Shown: piece by piece, positions 1-6,863 of the stretch
Position numbering within the stretch: position 1 is the first letter of the stretch
How the letters are laid out: each line of letters starts with the position of its first letter
Source of the DNA: Candidatus Bathyarchaeota archaeon
Lineage (GTDB): Archaea > Thermoproteota > Bathyarchaeia > Bathyarchaeales > SOJC01
DNA length: 7,661 nucleotides
Assembly (NCBI GenBank): GCA_030608925.1
Contig: JAUWDF010000024.1
Coordinates: forward strand, 1-7,661
Reading direction: 5' to 3'
Position numbers and translations under genes: made by a program
Notes under the pieces: model-generated
What the model was told of the DNA's origin: nothing
The model's database searches: none
What the model saw: only the letters and a program-made list of their open reading frames with translations

Positions 1-60
1 GTGTACGCAAGGGGGTCATGAAGCTCTATGAAATGGAGGAGATGCTAACCCCAAAACAGG

Positions 61-273
61 TCAAGAATCAAGCAGAGACGTGGCATCCATGTCCAGATCT
101 GTGGGCAAGTTCTTCTCACGGTGCCCTGCAAACGTTTCTAGCACCTTGTACCTTTTCTGGAGACCTTTCACCTTCTTTTTCCCTTTTTTCTGTTTCTCCA
201 AAACATCCTCCAGGAACAGGAGTGTTTCCTCCCTTTTTCTAATGCCCTGCTCGAACACTCCCCGCGGGGTCAA
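61..273 (-). pseudogene. Possible out-of-frame continuation of the broken amidohydrolase-like gene
   Basis: This is an open frame of about 70 codons that follows the amidohydrolase-like ORF after a shift of one base and ends at a TGA. It is rich in Lys and Glu (a GKKKVKG stretch mid-way, then HREKNLPTD and an acidic DLDMD cluster near the end). Its codons show the purine-first pattern of real coding sequence, which the other two minus-strand frames lack. There is no plausible start or ribosome binding site of its own: its first codon is a TTG inside the upstream ORF. Removing one base from the CCCCGCGGGG run at 260-269 would join the two frames into a protein of about 160 residues. The sequence does not resemble the rest of a TIM-barrel amidohydrolase. 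The tail faintly recalls the acidic segment of NYN/PIN-like nucleases, but I would not assign it. It could be a relic, a sequencing-error artefact or a chance ORF. Confidence 0.3.
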
Positions 274-541
274 GGAGGCGCTCTATTTCTCTGGCTACCA
301 CTGTGACACCCTTTTTGAATAACCTAGAACCACTGAAGTATTTGGCAAAGATGAATCGACCAGGATATTTTTTCTCAGCATAGTTTCGTGCACTCCGAGT
401 GTGCGGAATCAATAGGGTTCTTTCAACGCCGTGTTGTTGACCGATTTGCACTAGAAGATTAAGAGAACCTATGTCGACTGCATGAGTATGGGCATCAAAG
501 ATAGGACCTTCATAGGAAAGTTCTGGTTGTGGTTGTGACAC
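239..541 (-). CDS. Truncated amidohydrolase-like protein (N-terminal part only)
   Basis: This 100-residue product carries the opening of a metal-dependent amidohydrolase (TIM-barrel hydrolase superfamily). At residues 15-20 it has FDAHTH, the first beta-strand HxH metal site. A predicted helix follows, then VERTLLIPHT (second strand) and a GRFIFAKYFSG segment near residue 65, typical of amidohydrolase-2 relatives. Family members normally run 250-350 residues and carry further His and Asp metal ligands. Those are absent, so this product could not form a complete active site. The start is a GTG; the frame is closed upstream by a TAG at 602-604 and holds no ATG. A weak purine patch (TTAGGTG) lies about 20 bases upstream. 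The frame stops just after the palindrome CCCCGCGGGG, where a one-base shift opens another coding-like frame. A decaying gene or an assembly indel is more likely than an intact small protein. The superfamily call on the N-terminus is fairly safe, but the substrate is unknown. Confidence 0.6.
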   Translation of the reverse strand: MSQPQPELSYEGPIFDAHTHAVDIGSLNLLVQIGQQHGVERTLLIPHTRSARNYAEKKYPGRFIFAKYFSGSRLFKKGVTVVAREIERLLDPAGSVRAGH

Positions 542-775
542 AATTTCGATAGAGAATACACCTAATTGAAAAAAGTATGTGTTTCTACTATGCCGCTTAT
601 TCTAGACTGTATTAAGGTTAACAGCCAGCGTTCTATCCAATGATTATTGTGCTTTTTATGTGGTTCAGCAGGATTGCACGTAGGTTATTCGATTCTGTTC
701 AGCGTCAACTTGATTTGAAAAACTAGTATCGCTAGAAACCTATGATTGCCAGAGTCGAGTTCAGTACAAATTGCA

Positions 776-1411
776 CTATTTTCTTGCACTCAGAATTGAT
801 CCTAACATTTTTCCAATTGCCTTTGCTTCTTTCTGTGCCTCGCGCCCATATTCCTCGGGGCGATTGGCTTCTGCATTGTCAGCAGTCGTCAGACCCATAT
901 GAGCGTAAACATTTCCCACAACACAATCATGACCATAGCCACAGTCATAGCATTGCCAATGACCAGGGTCAGTGAGTGTTGCAATGACAGCCATTTTATT
1001 GCTGAGCATCATTTTCTTAATGAAGGCAGTGGCTTCTTTTTTGTCTTCATTGCGATCCAACCCAACTGTGATTCCCAATTTTCCCGCAAAAAGGAACGAG
1101 TCTCGGTGTCTTAATGAGAATGTTCTTTCCCAGAAGGCATGCCCAATAGCATTCAGCATTCCATAGTAATTTCCCCCACCAAAGACAAGTGCATCAGCTT
1201 CAATTATCTTGTCGACGACTTCTTGAAAATCATCCTTCTGAACGCATTTATTATTGCTAGCGCATTTGAGGCATCCCAAACAACCTCTAATGTTCATTGC
1301 CGCTAGGTTAATCATCTCGTATTCGATCCCTGATTCCTCAAGAATGTCTTTCACTATTATTTTCGAATATGCTTTTGTTCTGCCGCTACTGCTGATTCCT
1401 ATTGCTTTCAT
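776..1411 (-). CDS. Iron-sulfur flavoprotein-like NAD(P)H-dependent FMN reductase
   Basis: A 211-residue flavodoxin-fold protein, probably a cytoplasmic electron carrier or reductase that binds FMN. It opens with MKAIGISSSGRT, strand 1 plus the phosphate-binding loop of the NADPH-dependent FMN reductase family. Residues 44-56 hold C-x2-C-x2-C-x5-C, matching the compact motif (CX2CX2CX4-7C) that binds a [4Fe-4S] cluster in archaeal iron-sulfur flavoproteins (Isf). Residues 76-84 (VFGGGNYYG) match the second flavin loop, where relatives have a P-x-Y-type sequence. A second cysteine set, C154-x2-C157-x5-C163 in CYDCGYGHDC, precedes the C-terminal helices; related archaeal flavoproteins often carry such a segment. 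The length fits the family. The ATG is secured by GAGGAG five bases upstream. It stands alone, with 230-odd bases of non-coding DNA on each side, so no redox partner can be named. The flavodoxin-fold call is strong; [4Fe-4S] binding is inferred from motif spacing. Confidence 0.88.
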   Translation of the reverse strand: MKAIGISSSGRTKAYSKIIVKDILEESGIEYEMINLAAMNIRGCLGCLKCASNNKCVQKDDFQEVVDKIIEADALVFGGGNYYGMLNAIGHAFWERTFSLRHRDSFLFAGKLGITVGLDRNEDKKEATAFIKKMMLSNKMAVIATLTDPGHWQCYDCGYGHDCVVGNVYAHMGLTTADNAEANRPEEYGREAQKEAKAIGKMLGSILSARK

Positions 1412-1416
1412 TATTA

Positions 1417-1422
1417 CTCCTC
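1417..1422 (-). promoter_or_regulatory. Shine-Dalgarno site of the flavoprotein gene
   Basis: On the minus strand GAGGAG lies five bases before the ATG at 1411-1409. It is a near-perfect match to the anti-Shine-Dalgarno core at good spacing. It fixes the start codon and shows that this organism uses SD-led initiation at some genes. Confidence 0.7.
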
Positions 1423-1648
1423 AGATATTGTTTACTCGCTAATTTGCCAGTCTTATCTTGAGTTCCATTTTAGATATCCTGTTAAAGGTATCCAGGAGTC
1501 TTTCCAAGTGACCCACGTTTCCCATTTCAGATTCTCCTCTCTTACGGAAAATATAGGATGTCAGCAAAACCGAAATCATTTGTTAAGGATACGTCACTTC
1601 TATCAATAACACTGAAAGATAAAAGCATGTCTTCAAGAGTTGTCTAGA

Positions 1649-2188
1649 TTATGTTCTCGATTCAAATCTAGGACGTTTTTGACTTAAGTCAATGGAACCC
1701 AAAATCATGTCTTCATCAAGGTAATCCACTAGAGATTTTGGTTCGATTTCCTTTGTCGCAATCCGGTTGTACAAGTAACCTATTTTGTAACCAAGCTTCT
1801 CACGCCAAGGACTTTTTAGAGATAGTATTCGTTTAGAAATAATGGTTTCTTTCCACTCTATTGGAACACCAAAAACTCTTCCTAGATCAGCAAAAGCTGG
1901 TTTGTTGCCAAATTCTGAATCTGGGAATAGTAGGAAGTAATACTTTGGTTTGTATTGAGTCATCTCCCTCAGGAAAGACTCCGCATCCTCCTTAAGATTC
2001 TTGGAGTTTTTCTGTTGTTCCTTTGGCTTTCTTTTGTTTTCTTCAACGATATTAGTAACTAATACGTCCAACTTGAACACTGGACATACATGAATATAGG
2101 CCATTCGTCGGGGATGTTCCAAATCACAAGTATATGAAAGTATAATATGGGCAGTCGCATCTAGTCTAATTCGGTCTAATTTTATCAA
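1649..2188 (-). CDS. Hypothetical protein, family not recognised
   Basis: The open frame runs 179 codons from a TTG directly after a TGA. That TTG has no ribosome binding site, and a start there would place the gene over the probable promoter of the divergent oxidoreductase. The ATG at residue 29 (2104-2102, MAYIHVCPVF) is a better start and gives 151 residues. A TATA-like box about 27 bases upstream of it would even fit a leaderless message. I do not recognise a family. The protein appears soluble, with no signal peptide or membrane helix. A Lys/Glu-rich, probably helical stretch covers residues 49-75. Next comes a hydrophobic strand (KYYFLLFPDSEFG, 82-94), then FADLGRVFGVPIEW, and a basic WREKLGYKIG segment. 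The combination of D41 with E50-x-K52 only faintly recalls a PD-(D/E)xK nuclease, and I do not assign it. Codon use resembles the neighbours, so it is probably a real gene. Confidence 0.6.
   Translation of the reverse strand: MIKLDRIRLDATAHIILSYTCDLEHPRRMAYIHVCPVFKLDVLVTNIVEENKRKPKEQQKNSKNLKEDAESFLREMTQYKPKYYFLLFPDSEFGNKPAFADLGRVFGVPIEWKETIISKRILSLKSPWREKLGYKIGYLYNRIATKEIEPKSLVDYLDEDMILGSIDLSQKRPRFESRT
2125..2150. promoter_or_regulatory. Probable divergent TATA-box region between the hypothetical and oxidoreductase genes
   Basis: The stretch CACAAGTATATGAAAG followed by TATAATATGG (2125-2150) is the most TATA-like sequence in the gap and reads plausibly on both strands. On the plus strand it lies 75-85 bases before the oxidoreductase ATG. 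With an archaeal start site about 25 bases downstream, that would leave a 5' leader of roughly 50 bases. On the minus strand it lies about 27 bases before the ATG at 2104, which would give a nearly leaderless message. The preceding CACAA could serve as a purine-rich BRE. This is inference from sequence only; no transcription data are available. Confidence 0.4.
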
Positions 2189-2198
2189 TCAATCTAAC

Positions 2199-2204
2199 GA
2201 GGAG
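2199..2204 (+). promoter_or_regulatory. Shine-Dalgarno site of the oxidoreductase gene
   Basis: GAGGAG stands 11 bases before the ATG at 2216 on the plus strand. The spacing is a little long but usable. It supports this ATG as the start, which also matches the usual N-terminus of the family (a short lead, then G-K-I-L-x-V-D-L). Confidence 0.6.
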
Positions 2205-2215
2205 CGAATCGCAAT

Positions 2216-4036
2216 ATGGAAGGTAACAGCTGGAATGGGAAAATCCTCTGGGTGGATTTAACAAAGAAGACTACACGGATCGAGGAACTACTTCCGAAGG
2301 TGTATGAAGACTTCATTGGTGGAAAGGGACTAGGTACCTACCTACTATATCGCGAGCTTGATGCTGGTACCGATCCCCTTAGTTCTGATAATATTCTGTT
2401 CTTCATGACCGGTCCTCTTCAGGGGCTTCGTGCTCCAAATGTTGGTAGATGGACACTAGTCACCAAATCGCCATTAACAGGTCTCTACTTGGACACTCAT
2501 TGTGGGGGTCCTCTAGGAAGAGAGATCAAGAATGCAGGTTATGATGCAATTGCTGTAACTGGAAAATCAGAAAAACCAGTGACTTTGATCATTGAAGATG
2601 AAACAGTGAGGTTTGAAGATGCTCAATCAATTTGGGGAAAGGGCACCCACGAGGCCACAAAGATTCTTCACGAAATGACAACGAAGGGTTCAGCAGTCTA
2701 TGTGATTGGTCCAGCAGGAGAAAACCTTGTTCTGACTGCAACTGGCTGTTGCGAGCTTGCACATCAAACAGGGCGGGGAGGAGCTGGGGCAGTTCTTGGT
2801 TCAAAAAACCTCAAGGGAGTCATAGCTAGAGGAACCAAAAAGATAGAGGCGGCAGATTCCTCAGCAATTCGTCAGGTGAATAAGACTGCAACAAAAGTCT
2901 GGAATGAGAAGACTGGTTATGGATTCAAAGAATATGGTACACCTTTCTTGGTGGAGATTTCAAACGAGCGAGGACAGTTCCCAACACGTAATTTCCAAAA
3001 TGGATACTTTGATGGATACGAATCGTTAACTCCAGAGGAGATGCGGGAATGGTATATTGGTGCACACCTGTCTTGTCCTCATTGTATTATGCGGTGTACA
3101 CACGCATATAGAACAGAGGATCCAAGGTTTCCGGGAACTGAGGTTGAATCAACGGTAGAGTATGAAACCTTGGGAATGTGTGGTGGGACTTTGGGTATCA
3201 AAGATGCACAGTGTGTTTTCCAATTGAATCATTTATGCGATGACCTTGGGCTTGATACCATAGGTGCTGGATCTGCAGTCGGATTCGCAATGGAAGCTTT
3301 TGAGAAAGGCATTCTGTCCGAGGAGGAGATAGGTTTCCCATTGCCTTTTGGAGACTGCGAGGGCGCAAAGAAACTCGTCATGATGATAGCACAAAAAGAG
3401 GGAATTGGCGAAATTCTTGCACAAGGTACGCGTTATGCTGCCAAAGAGATTGGAAAAGGTAGTGAAGTTTTTGCTGTGCACGTGAAAGGTCTCGAGATTC
3501 CAGCCTGGGATCCACGGGGGAAGAAAGGAATGGGTCTCTCCTATGCAACTGGGGATGTTGGCGGCAGTCATCTCCGAGGTTGGCCACAGACCATGGACTA
3601 TCCAGATTCATCAACGCTCGATGTGATTGAATCAATGGTTGACCAGCGCGATATCAAAATCCTCAGAGATAGCCTGATAATATGTCATTTCACCTATCAC
3701 CTTCCCCTTACACATGAACAGAATATCACTATGCTCAATGGTGCTAGCGGTTTGAATTACAACAAAGAAAGCATCTCAATTTTTGCACAGCGAGTTGAGA
3801 CCCTTGCACGTCTTTTCAATATTCGAGAAGGAGTGTCAAGAGAAGATGATATCCTTCCACCACGTCTTTGGGAAGCTGAAACACATGGTCCTGCGAAAGG
3901 AATGAAATCCTTTATCGACCAAGATGATTTTGAGAGGTCACTTGACAAGTACTATGAACTCCGCGGATGGGGAAAAGATGGAGTTCCCAAAGAGGAGACT
4001 ATCAAGAAGCTTGGACTGAATACCCTGGTTTCATAG
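2216..4036 (+). CDS. Aldehyde:ferredoxin oxidoreductase family protein (tungstopterin, [4Fe-4S])
   Basis: A 606-residue, full-length member of the AOR family. These cytoplasmic enzymes oxidise aldehydes to carboxylic acids and reduce ferredoxin, using a tungsten bis-pterin and one [4Fe-4S] cluster. The N-terminal domain (about 1-205) shows GKILWVDLT, GGKGLG (35-40), RAPNVGRW (72-79), the CGGPLGREIKNAGYDAI block (96-112) and GRGGAGAVLGSKNLKG (186-201). The C-terminal domain has the cluster cysteines C287-x2-C290-x3-C294 with the fourth at C490. The first pterin motif, D-x-x-G-L-D, is intact at 342-347. The second is D485-S-L-I-I-C490 instead of the usual D-x-x-G-L-C. Residues corresponding to Pyrococcus AOR Glu313 and His448 appear present (EYET, 315-318; H452). 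The ending RGWGKDGVPKEETIKKLGL is typical. The substrate subtype (AOR, FOR, GAPOR or WOR) cannot be decided. No partner subunit or cofactor gene is adjacent. Confidence 0.96.
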   Translation: MEGNSWNGKILWVDLTKKTTRIEELLPKVYEDFIGGKGLGTYLLYRELDAGTDPLSSDNILFFMTGPLQGLRAPNVGRWTLVTKSPLTGLYLDTHCGGPLGREIKNAGYDAIAVTGKSEKPVTLIIEDETVRFEDAQSIWGKGTHEATKILHEMTTKGSAVYVIGPAGENLVLTATGCCELAHQTGRGGAGAVLGSKNLKGVIARGTKKIEAADSSAIRQVNKTATKVWNEKTGYGFKEYGTPFLVEISNERGQFPTRNFQNGYFDGYESLTPEEMREWYIGAHLSCPHCIMRCTHAYRTEDPRFPGTEVESTVEYETLGMCGGTLGIKDAQCVFQLNHLCDDLGLDTIGAGSAVGFAMEAFEKGILSEEEIGFPLPFGDCEGAKKLVMMIAQKEGIGEILAQGTRYAAKEIGKGSEVFAVHVKGLEIPAWDPRGKKGMGLSYATGDVGGSHLRGWPQTMDYPDSSTLDVIESMVDQRDIKILRDSLIICHFTYHLPLTHEQNITMLNGASGLNYNKESISIFAQRVETLARLFNIREGVSREDDILPPRLWEAETHGPAKGMKSFIDQDDFERSLDKYYELRGWGKDGVPKEETIKKLGLNTLVS

Positions 4037-4054
4037 ACAAGATCAAGACACTCT

Positions 4055-5461
4055 TTAGTTGAAACTCTGCATTTCCTTTAACACAATTTCAGTGACTTCC
4101 AGTATGTGGTTTACATCTTTTTCTGTATGTTCAGTAGAGAGAAAGAGTGGATGTGCACTTGCCATAATCCCCTTTGCTCTCAGCCCTAGATGAAATGTCT
4201 TTGCCATTGCTTTGTTTGCTTTCATTGCGTCACGTTTGTTTCTAATGTCTTTAATCCCAAAATGAATCTGAAGAATCGATGATACTCCAGTCACCAACAT
4301 ATCATACTCAAATTGTTCTCCAATTTCAATTAAACCATCTTGGAGTTTCTCTGTTATGGAATTTAGACGGGGATAGATATTCTTCTTCTCAAGTTCGTCT
4401 AAGACAACCAAGCCTGCAGTCATAGTTATTGGATTACCAGAAAAACACCCTGATTGAAAAATCTGTTCTTTAAGATCCCATAATCCCGTCTTTGGTGTGA
4501 CCATTTTATCCATTATGTCTTTCCTACCACCATATCCACCAATAGCGAAACCTCCTCCCAGTATCTTTCCTAGGCAAACAAGATCTGGTTTCACTCCAAA
4601 GAATTCTGCCGCTCCTCCCAGTGCTAAACGAAAATTGGTGACAACTTCATCGAAGATTAGGGGAATATCATTCTCAATTGTAATCTCTCTGACAGCTTTG
4701 AGAAACTCTTTGTCAGCTGGAATGCTACCAAGACCGAATGCTGATACTGGTTCAACAATCACTGCTCCTAGATCTTTTGCATCTTTGCGAATTGATGACA
4801 GCGTTCCATCGATGTCATTATATGGAAGGATTAGAACATCCTGAGCAAACGCTTTGGGAATACCTGCACTATCTATGCTCGGGAGAAGATTATTGGGCTC
4901 TCCAGCAGTACTCAGAGCACTGATTAATACTGAGTCGTGCTGTCCATGAAAATTCCCCTCAAATTTCCCGATTCTATCCTTTTTCCGATATGCTCTTGCA
5001 GTTCGCAAAGCCATCTGTGTTGATTCTGTGCCAGTATTAACGAAACGGACCATATCAATTGCAGACATGAGCTGACATACCTTCTTGCCTAATTTCACCT
5101 CTGCCTCGGCTGGCATATAGTAATGGATACCTTTCTCCATCTGCTTCTTGACTGCATCCAACACGACCTTTGGGGAATGTCCTAGTATGTGGACTCCCGC
5201 ACCCATCAATAGATCTGTGTACTCATAACCATCTATATCCCAAAGCCTTGCTCCTCTCGCATTACGCACATATATGGGATAGGGCTCAATGAATTTTCCA
5301 TTACCGGCAACTCCACCAGGTAAATATTTGCTAGCCTCTTGGAACATATTGAATGATTTTTGAGTCCGAGCTCGATATTGCTCTTCAAAACCTGTCACCG
5401 ATTGAACACCGATTTTCCAGATTCTTAATACCTTAAATCTCTTTTGTACAAAATTGAACAT
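4055..5461 (-). CDS. Class III aminotransferase, glutamate-1-semialdehyde 2,1-aminomutase family
   Basis: A PLP-dependent fold-type I enzyme of 468 codons, probably cytoplasmic. Landmarks are LPGGVAG (47-53), the substrate/cofactor segment near 86-95 (MGAGVHILGH), NTGTES (142-147, PLP phosphate loop), FHGQHD (171-176), DEVVTNFR (271-278, the Asp that pairs with the pyridine nitrogen), and LGKILGGGFAIGGYGG (297-312), whose K299 should form the Schiff base. The SGNPITMTAG block (341-350) is characteristic of the HemL-like branch. HemL converts glutamate-1-semialdehyde to 5-aminolevulinate, but this branch also includes transaminases and amino-mutases for other substrates. No heme gene is near, so hemL is not assigned. 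The ATG lacks a Shine-Dalgarno, and about 21 N-terminal residues precede the normal family start; the GTG at residue 22 (before TGFEEQYRART) is an alternative. Its 3' end is 18 bases from the convergent oxidoreductase gene. Confidence 0.92.
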   Translation of the reverse strand: MFNFVQKRFKVLRIWKIGVQSVTGFEEQYRARTQKSFNMFQEASKYLPGGVAGNGKFIEPYPIYVRNARGARLWDIDGYEYTDLLMGAGVHILGHSPKVVLDAVKKQMEKGIHYYMPAEAEVKLGKKVCQLMSAIDMVRFVNTGTESTQMALRTARAYRKKDRIGKFEGNFHGQHDSVLISALSTAGEPNNLLPSIDSAGIPKAFAQDVLILPYNDIDGTLSSIRKDAKDLGAVIVEPVSAFGLGSIPADKEFLKAVREITIENDIPLIFDEVVTNFRLALGGAAEFFGVKPDLVCLGKILGGGFAIGGYGGRKDIMDKMVTPKTGLWDLKEQIFQSGCFSGNPITMTAGLVVLDELEKKNIYPRLNSITEKLQDGLIEIGEQFEYDMLVTGVSSILQIHFGIKDIRNKRDAMKANKAMAKTFHLGLRAKGIMASAHPLFLSTEHTEKDVNHILEVTEIVLKEMQSFN

Positions 5462-5561
5462 CAGACTTAAGATATTAGACGATAATCAAGAATCACAGCA
5501 AATTTTAGATTTCATACGGATGCTTGAAGTAGACAAGAGGCTATAAGTTTCACAATACACT

Positions 5562-6833
5562 CTAGCTGATTTTCTTAGCAGGGACAACTTGTCGATGAGC
5601 GACAAACATGAACTCAGTAACTTTGTCATTTTCATCCCGTTTGAAGAGTAGATTAATGAGGTCGGAGTCTTTTGACTTGTATCTCAGCCCTCTGACTGGT
5701 TCTAGTTCAACTGGTGGTTGCTCAAGTGGTGCAAACATGATAGCATCATTTCCCTTGAGTCTGATTTCCACTATCTGTCCAGCAAGATCGTATTTTCCAA
5801 CTAATGTTTGAAGGAATTTCTTTTCTCTAAGATAGTCCTCTGGCAGTTTCTTGAAAAGAATCGGCGGAAGTAGTTCCTCTATCTTCACCGATACTCCAAT
5901 GATATCCCCCAGTGAATCCATCTGAAACGTAAGGAGCTCTCTAATATCCCAACGCGTCATTTCAAACTGAAACGTATCATAATGGTAATGAGATAGTGGG
6001 TAATTGACAGTACCGTATTTCATCATTAGCAGACCTTTTTCTATGTAGAATTCCAAAGGACCATATCCTGGATGCTGGTATTTCCCACTGTATTCCTGAA
6101 GGTCATGAGTAGGCAAGGCATCGGCCTTGCGTAGTTCTTTGGAGTGTTTTTCTGTTTCTTTGAGAACTTTATTCATCTGATTCTCAATTCTTTGGAAGAT
6201 TAAGTCCCAGACGACTGGATTCATTTCTAGAGTGTCATCAACTAGGTGGTATGCAACTGCAAAGGGGAGATAACAATCACTCTGGTTCGTAATTGCAAAA
6301 ACGCCTATATCCTTATCAGGCAAAAATGTCATGAGAGCAGTTGATCCGTCAAGTCCCCCTGGGTGAGCTATCAAATTATATCCCCTGTACATTTGGTTCA
6401 TCCAACCAAGAGCCCAGGTTTCATTTCGGAACCATTTCTGGTCAGGGTAATACTTGCGGAGTATACCTTGTATTGATTCATTGCAATACATTGCACTAAG
6501 ACCCTGATCATACGTCATTCTCAAGTTTCCAGGCGAAACTAGTTGCTTGTTACCAACCTTTCCATTGTTGAGGTGGAATCTCAGCCATTTTCCAACATCA
6601 AAGACACTCGAATTGATACCTCCAGCCCCGATTAAGGAATCATTTACTACATATTCACACTCAATCAACCTAAACTTCTCCACTCGAAAGTCGATTTTGT
6701 ATGGCTTGGCAAAGTCCTGAGTTTTCCACATCTCGTCCACAGAGAAGTTTGAGTTCTTCATTCCAAGTGGTCTAAAGATACGTCTTGAAATGAAGTCACT
6801 GAAGCTTATACCTGTAAGTTCTTCGATAATCAC
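5562..6833 (-). CDS. C-terminal portion of a beta-lactamase/CubicO-type serine hydrolase, downstream of an in-frame stop
   Basis: These 423 codons are in the same frame as the preceding ORF and directly continue it. Only a TAA and nine sense codons separate that ORF from the GTG used here as a nominal start. The sequence opens with IIEELTGISFSDFI and FRPLGM, the helix that normally follows the Y-x-N motif, so it is not a natural N-terminus. HPGGLDG at residues 157-163 is the third active-site motif (H-x-G) of class C beta-lactamase/CubicO enzymes. LPDKDIGVFAITNQS (171-185) follows as in the family. A C-terminal region from about residue 245 (LQEYSGKYQHPGYGPLEF, then a second block near LVGKYDLAG) looks like a lipocalin-like beta-barrel domain (DUF3471 type), found in several archaeal and bacterial CubicO peptidases. 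On its own this piece lacks both the catalytic Ser-Lys and Tyr. If translated independently it would be inactive; read through, it completes a protein of about 586 residues. Confidence 0.75.
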   Translation of the reverse strand: MIIEELTGISFSDFISRRIFRPLGMKNSNFSVDEMWKTQDFAKPYKIDFRVEKFRLIECEYVVNDSLIGAGGINSSVFDVGKWLRFHLNNGKVGNKQLVSPGNLRMTYDQGLSAMYCNESIQGILRKYYPDQKWFRNETWALGWMNQMYRGYNLIAHPGGLDGSTALMTFLPDKDIGVFAITNQSDCYLPFAVAYHLVDDTLEMNPVVWDLIFQRIENQMNKVLKETEKHSKELRKADALPTHDLQEYSGKYQHPGYGPLEFYIEKGLLMMKYGTVNYPLSHYHYDTFQFEMTRWDIRELLTFQMDSLGDIIGVSVKIEELLPPILFKKLPEDYLREKKFLQTLVGKYDLAGQIVEIRLKGNDAIMFAPLEQPPVELEPVRGLRYKSKDSDLINLLFKRDENDKVTEFMFVAHRQVVPAKKIS

Positions 6834-6860
6834 AGATGCTGCAATAAACGTCAGATTACA

Positions 6861-6863
6861 TTA
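6861..6863 (-). other. In-frame TAA at the catalytic tyrosine of the serine hydrolase
   Basis: On the minus strand the codons read CTC CAA TAA TGT AAT CTG, that is L-Q-stop-C-N-L. The family consensus here is F-x-Y-x-N, with the tyrosine acting as general base. A single base change at the third position (TAT or TAC to TAA) accounts for the stop. The frame is otherwise open from 7322 to 5562. Confidence 0.75.

Noticed and set aside
18..242. Plus-strand open frame of 74 codons
   Set aside because: It is antisense to the minus-strand coding-like frame. Its Pro/Ser/Phe-rich product is what the reverse of a Lys/Glu-rich sequence gives, and no family is recognisable.
718..735. Possible minus-strand terminator after the flavoprotein gene: CTAG, five-base loop, CTAG, then TTTTT
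   Set aside because: The stem is only four base pairs of a self-complementary tetranucleotide and lies about 40 bases past the stop. The T-run alone could act in archaea, but this is too weak to list.
542..775. Searched the gap between the amidohydrolase-like and flavoprotein genes for a tRNA or other small RNA gene
   Set aside because: GTTCA-like fragments occur, but no acceptor stem, anticodon arm or complete T-arm could be assembled. I see nothing definite in this gap.
1473..1493. Imperfect inverted repeat GATATCC-N7-GGTATCC upstream of the flavoprotein gene
   Set aside because: The arms mismatch and the same bases also read as an imperfect direct repeat. A chance occurrence in AT-rich DNA is as likely as an operator.
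1412..1648. Searched the gap upstream of the flavoprotein gene for small ORFs, RNA genes or repeats
   Set aside because: Only the Shine-Dalgarno site and AT-rich patches are visible. There are no repeats, no tRNA-like folds and no convincing short ORF.
3233..3635. Minus-strand open frames of 112 and 85 codons within the oxidoreductase gene
   Set aside because: They lie opposite conserved AOR-family sequence, and their translations show no family features.
4497..4923. Plus-strand open frames of 115 and 61 codons within the aminotransferase gene
   Set aside because: They are shadows antisense to a strongly supported enzyme, with no recognisable motifs and no ribosome site.
6861..6863. Recoding of the hydrolase stop as pyrrolysine or selenocysteine
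   Set aside because: Pyrrolysine uses TAG and selenocysteine uses TGA. The codon here is TAA, and Tyr is the residue expected from the family.
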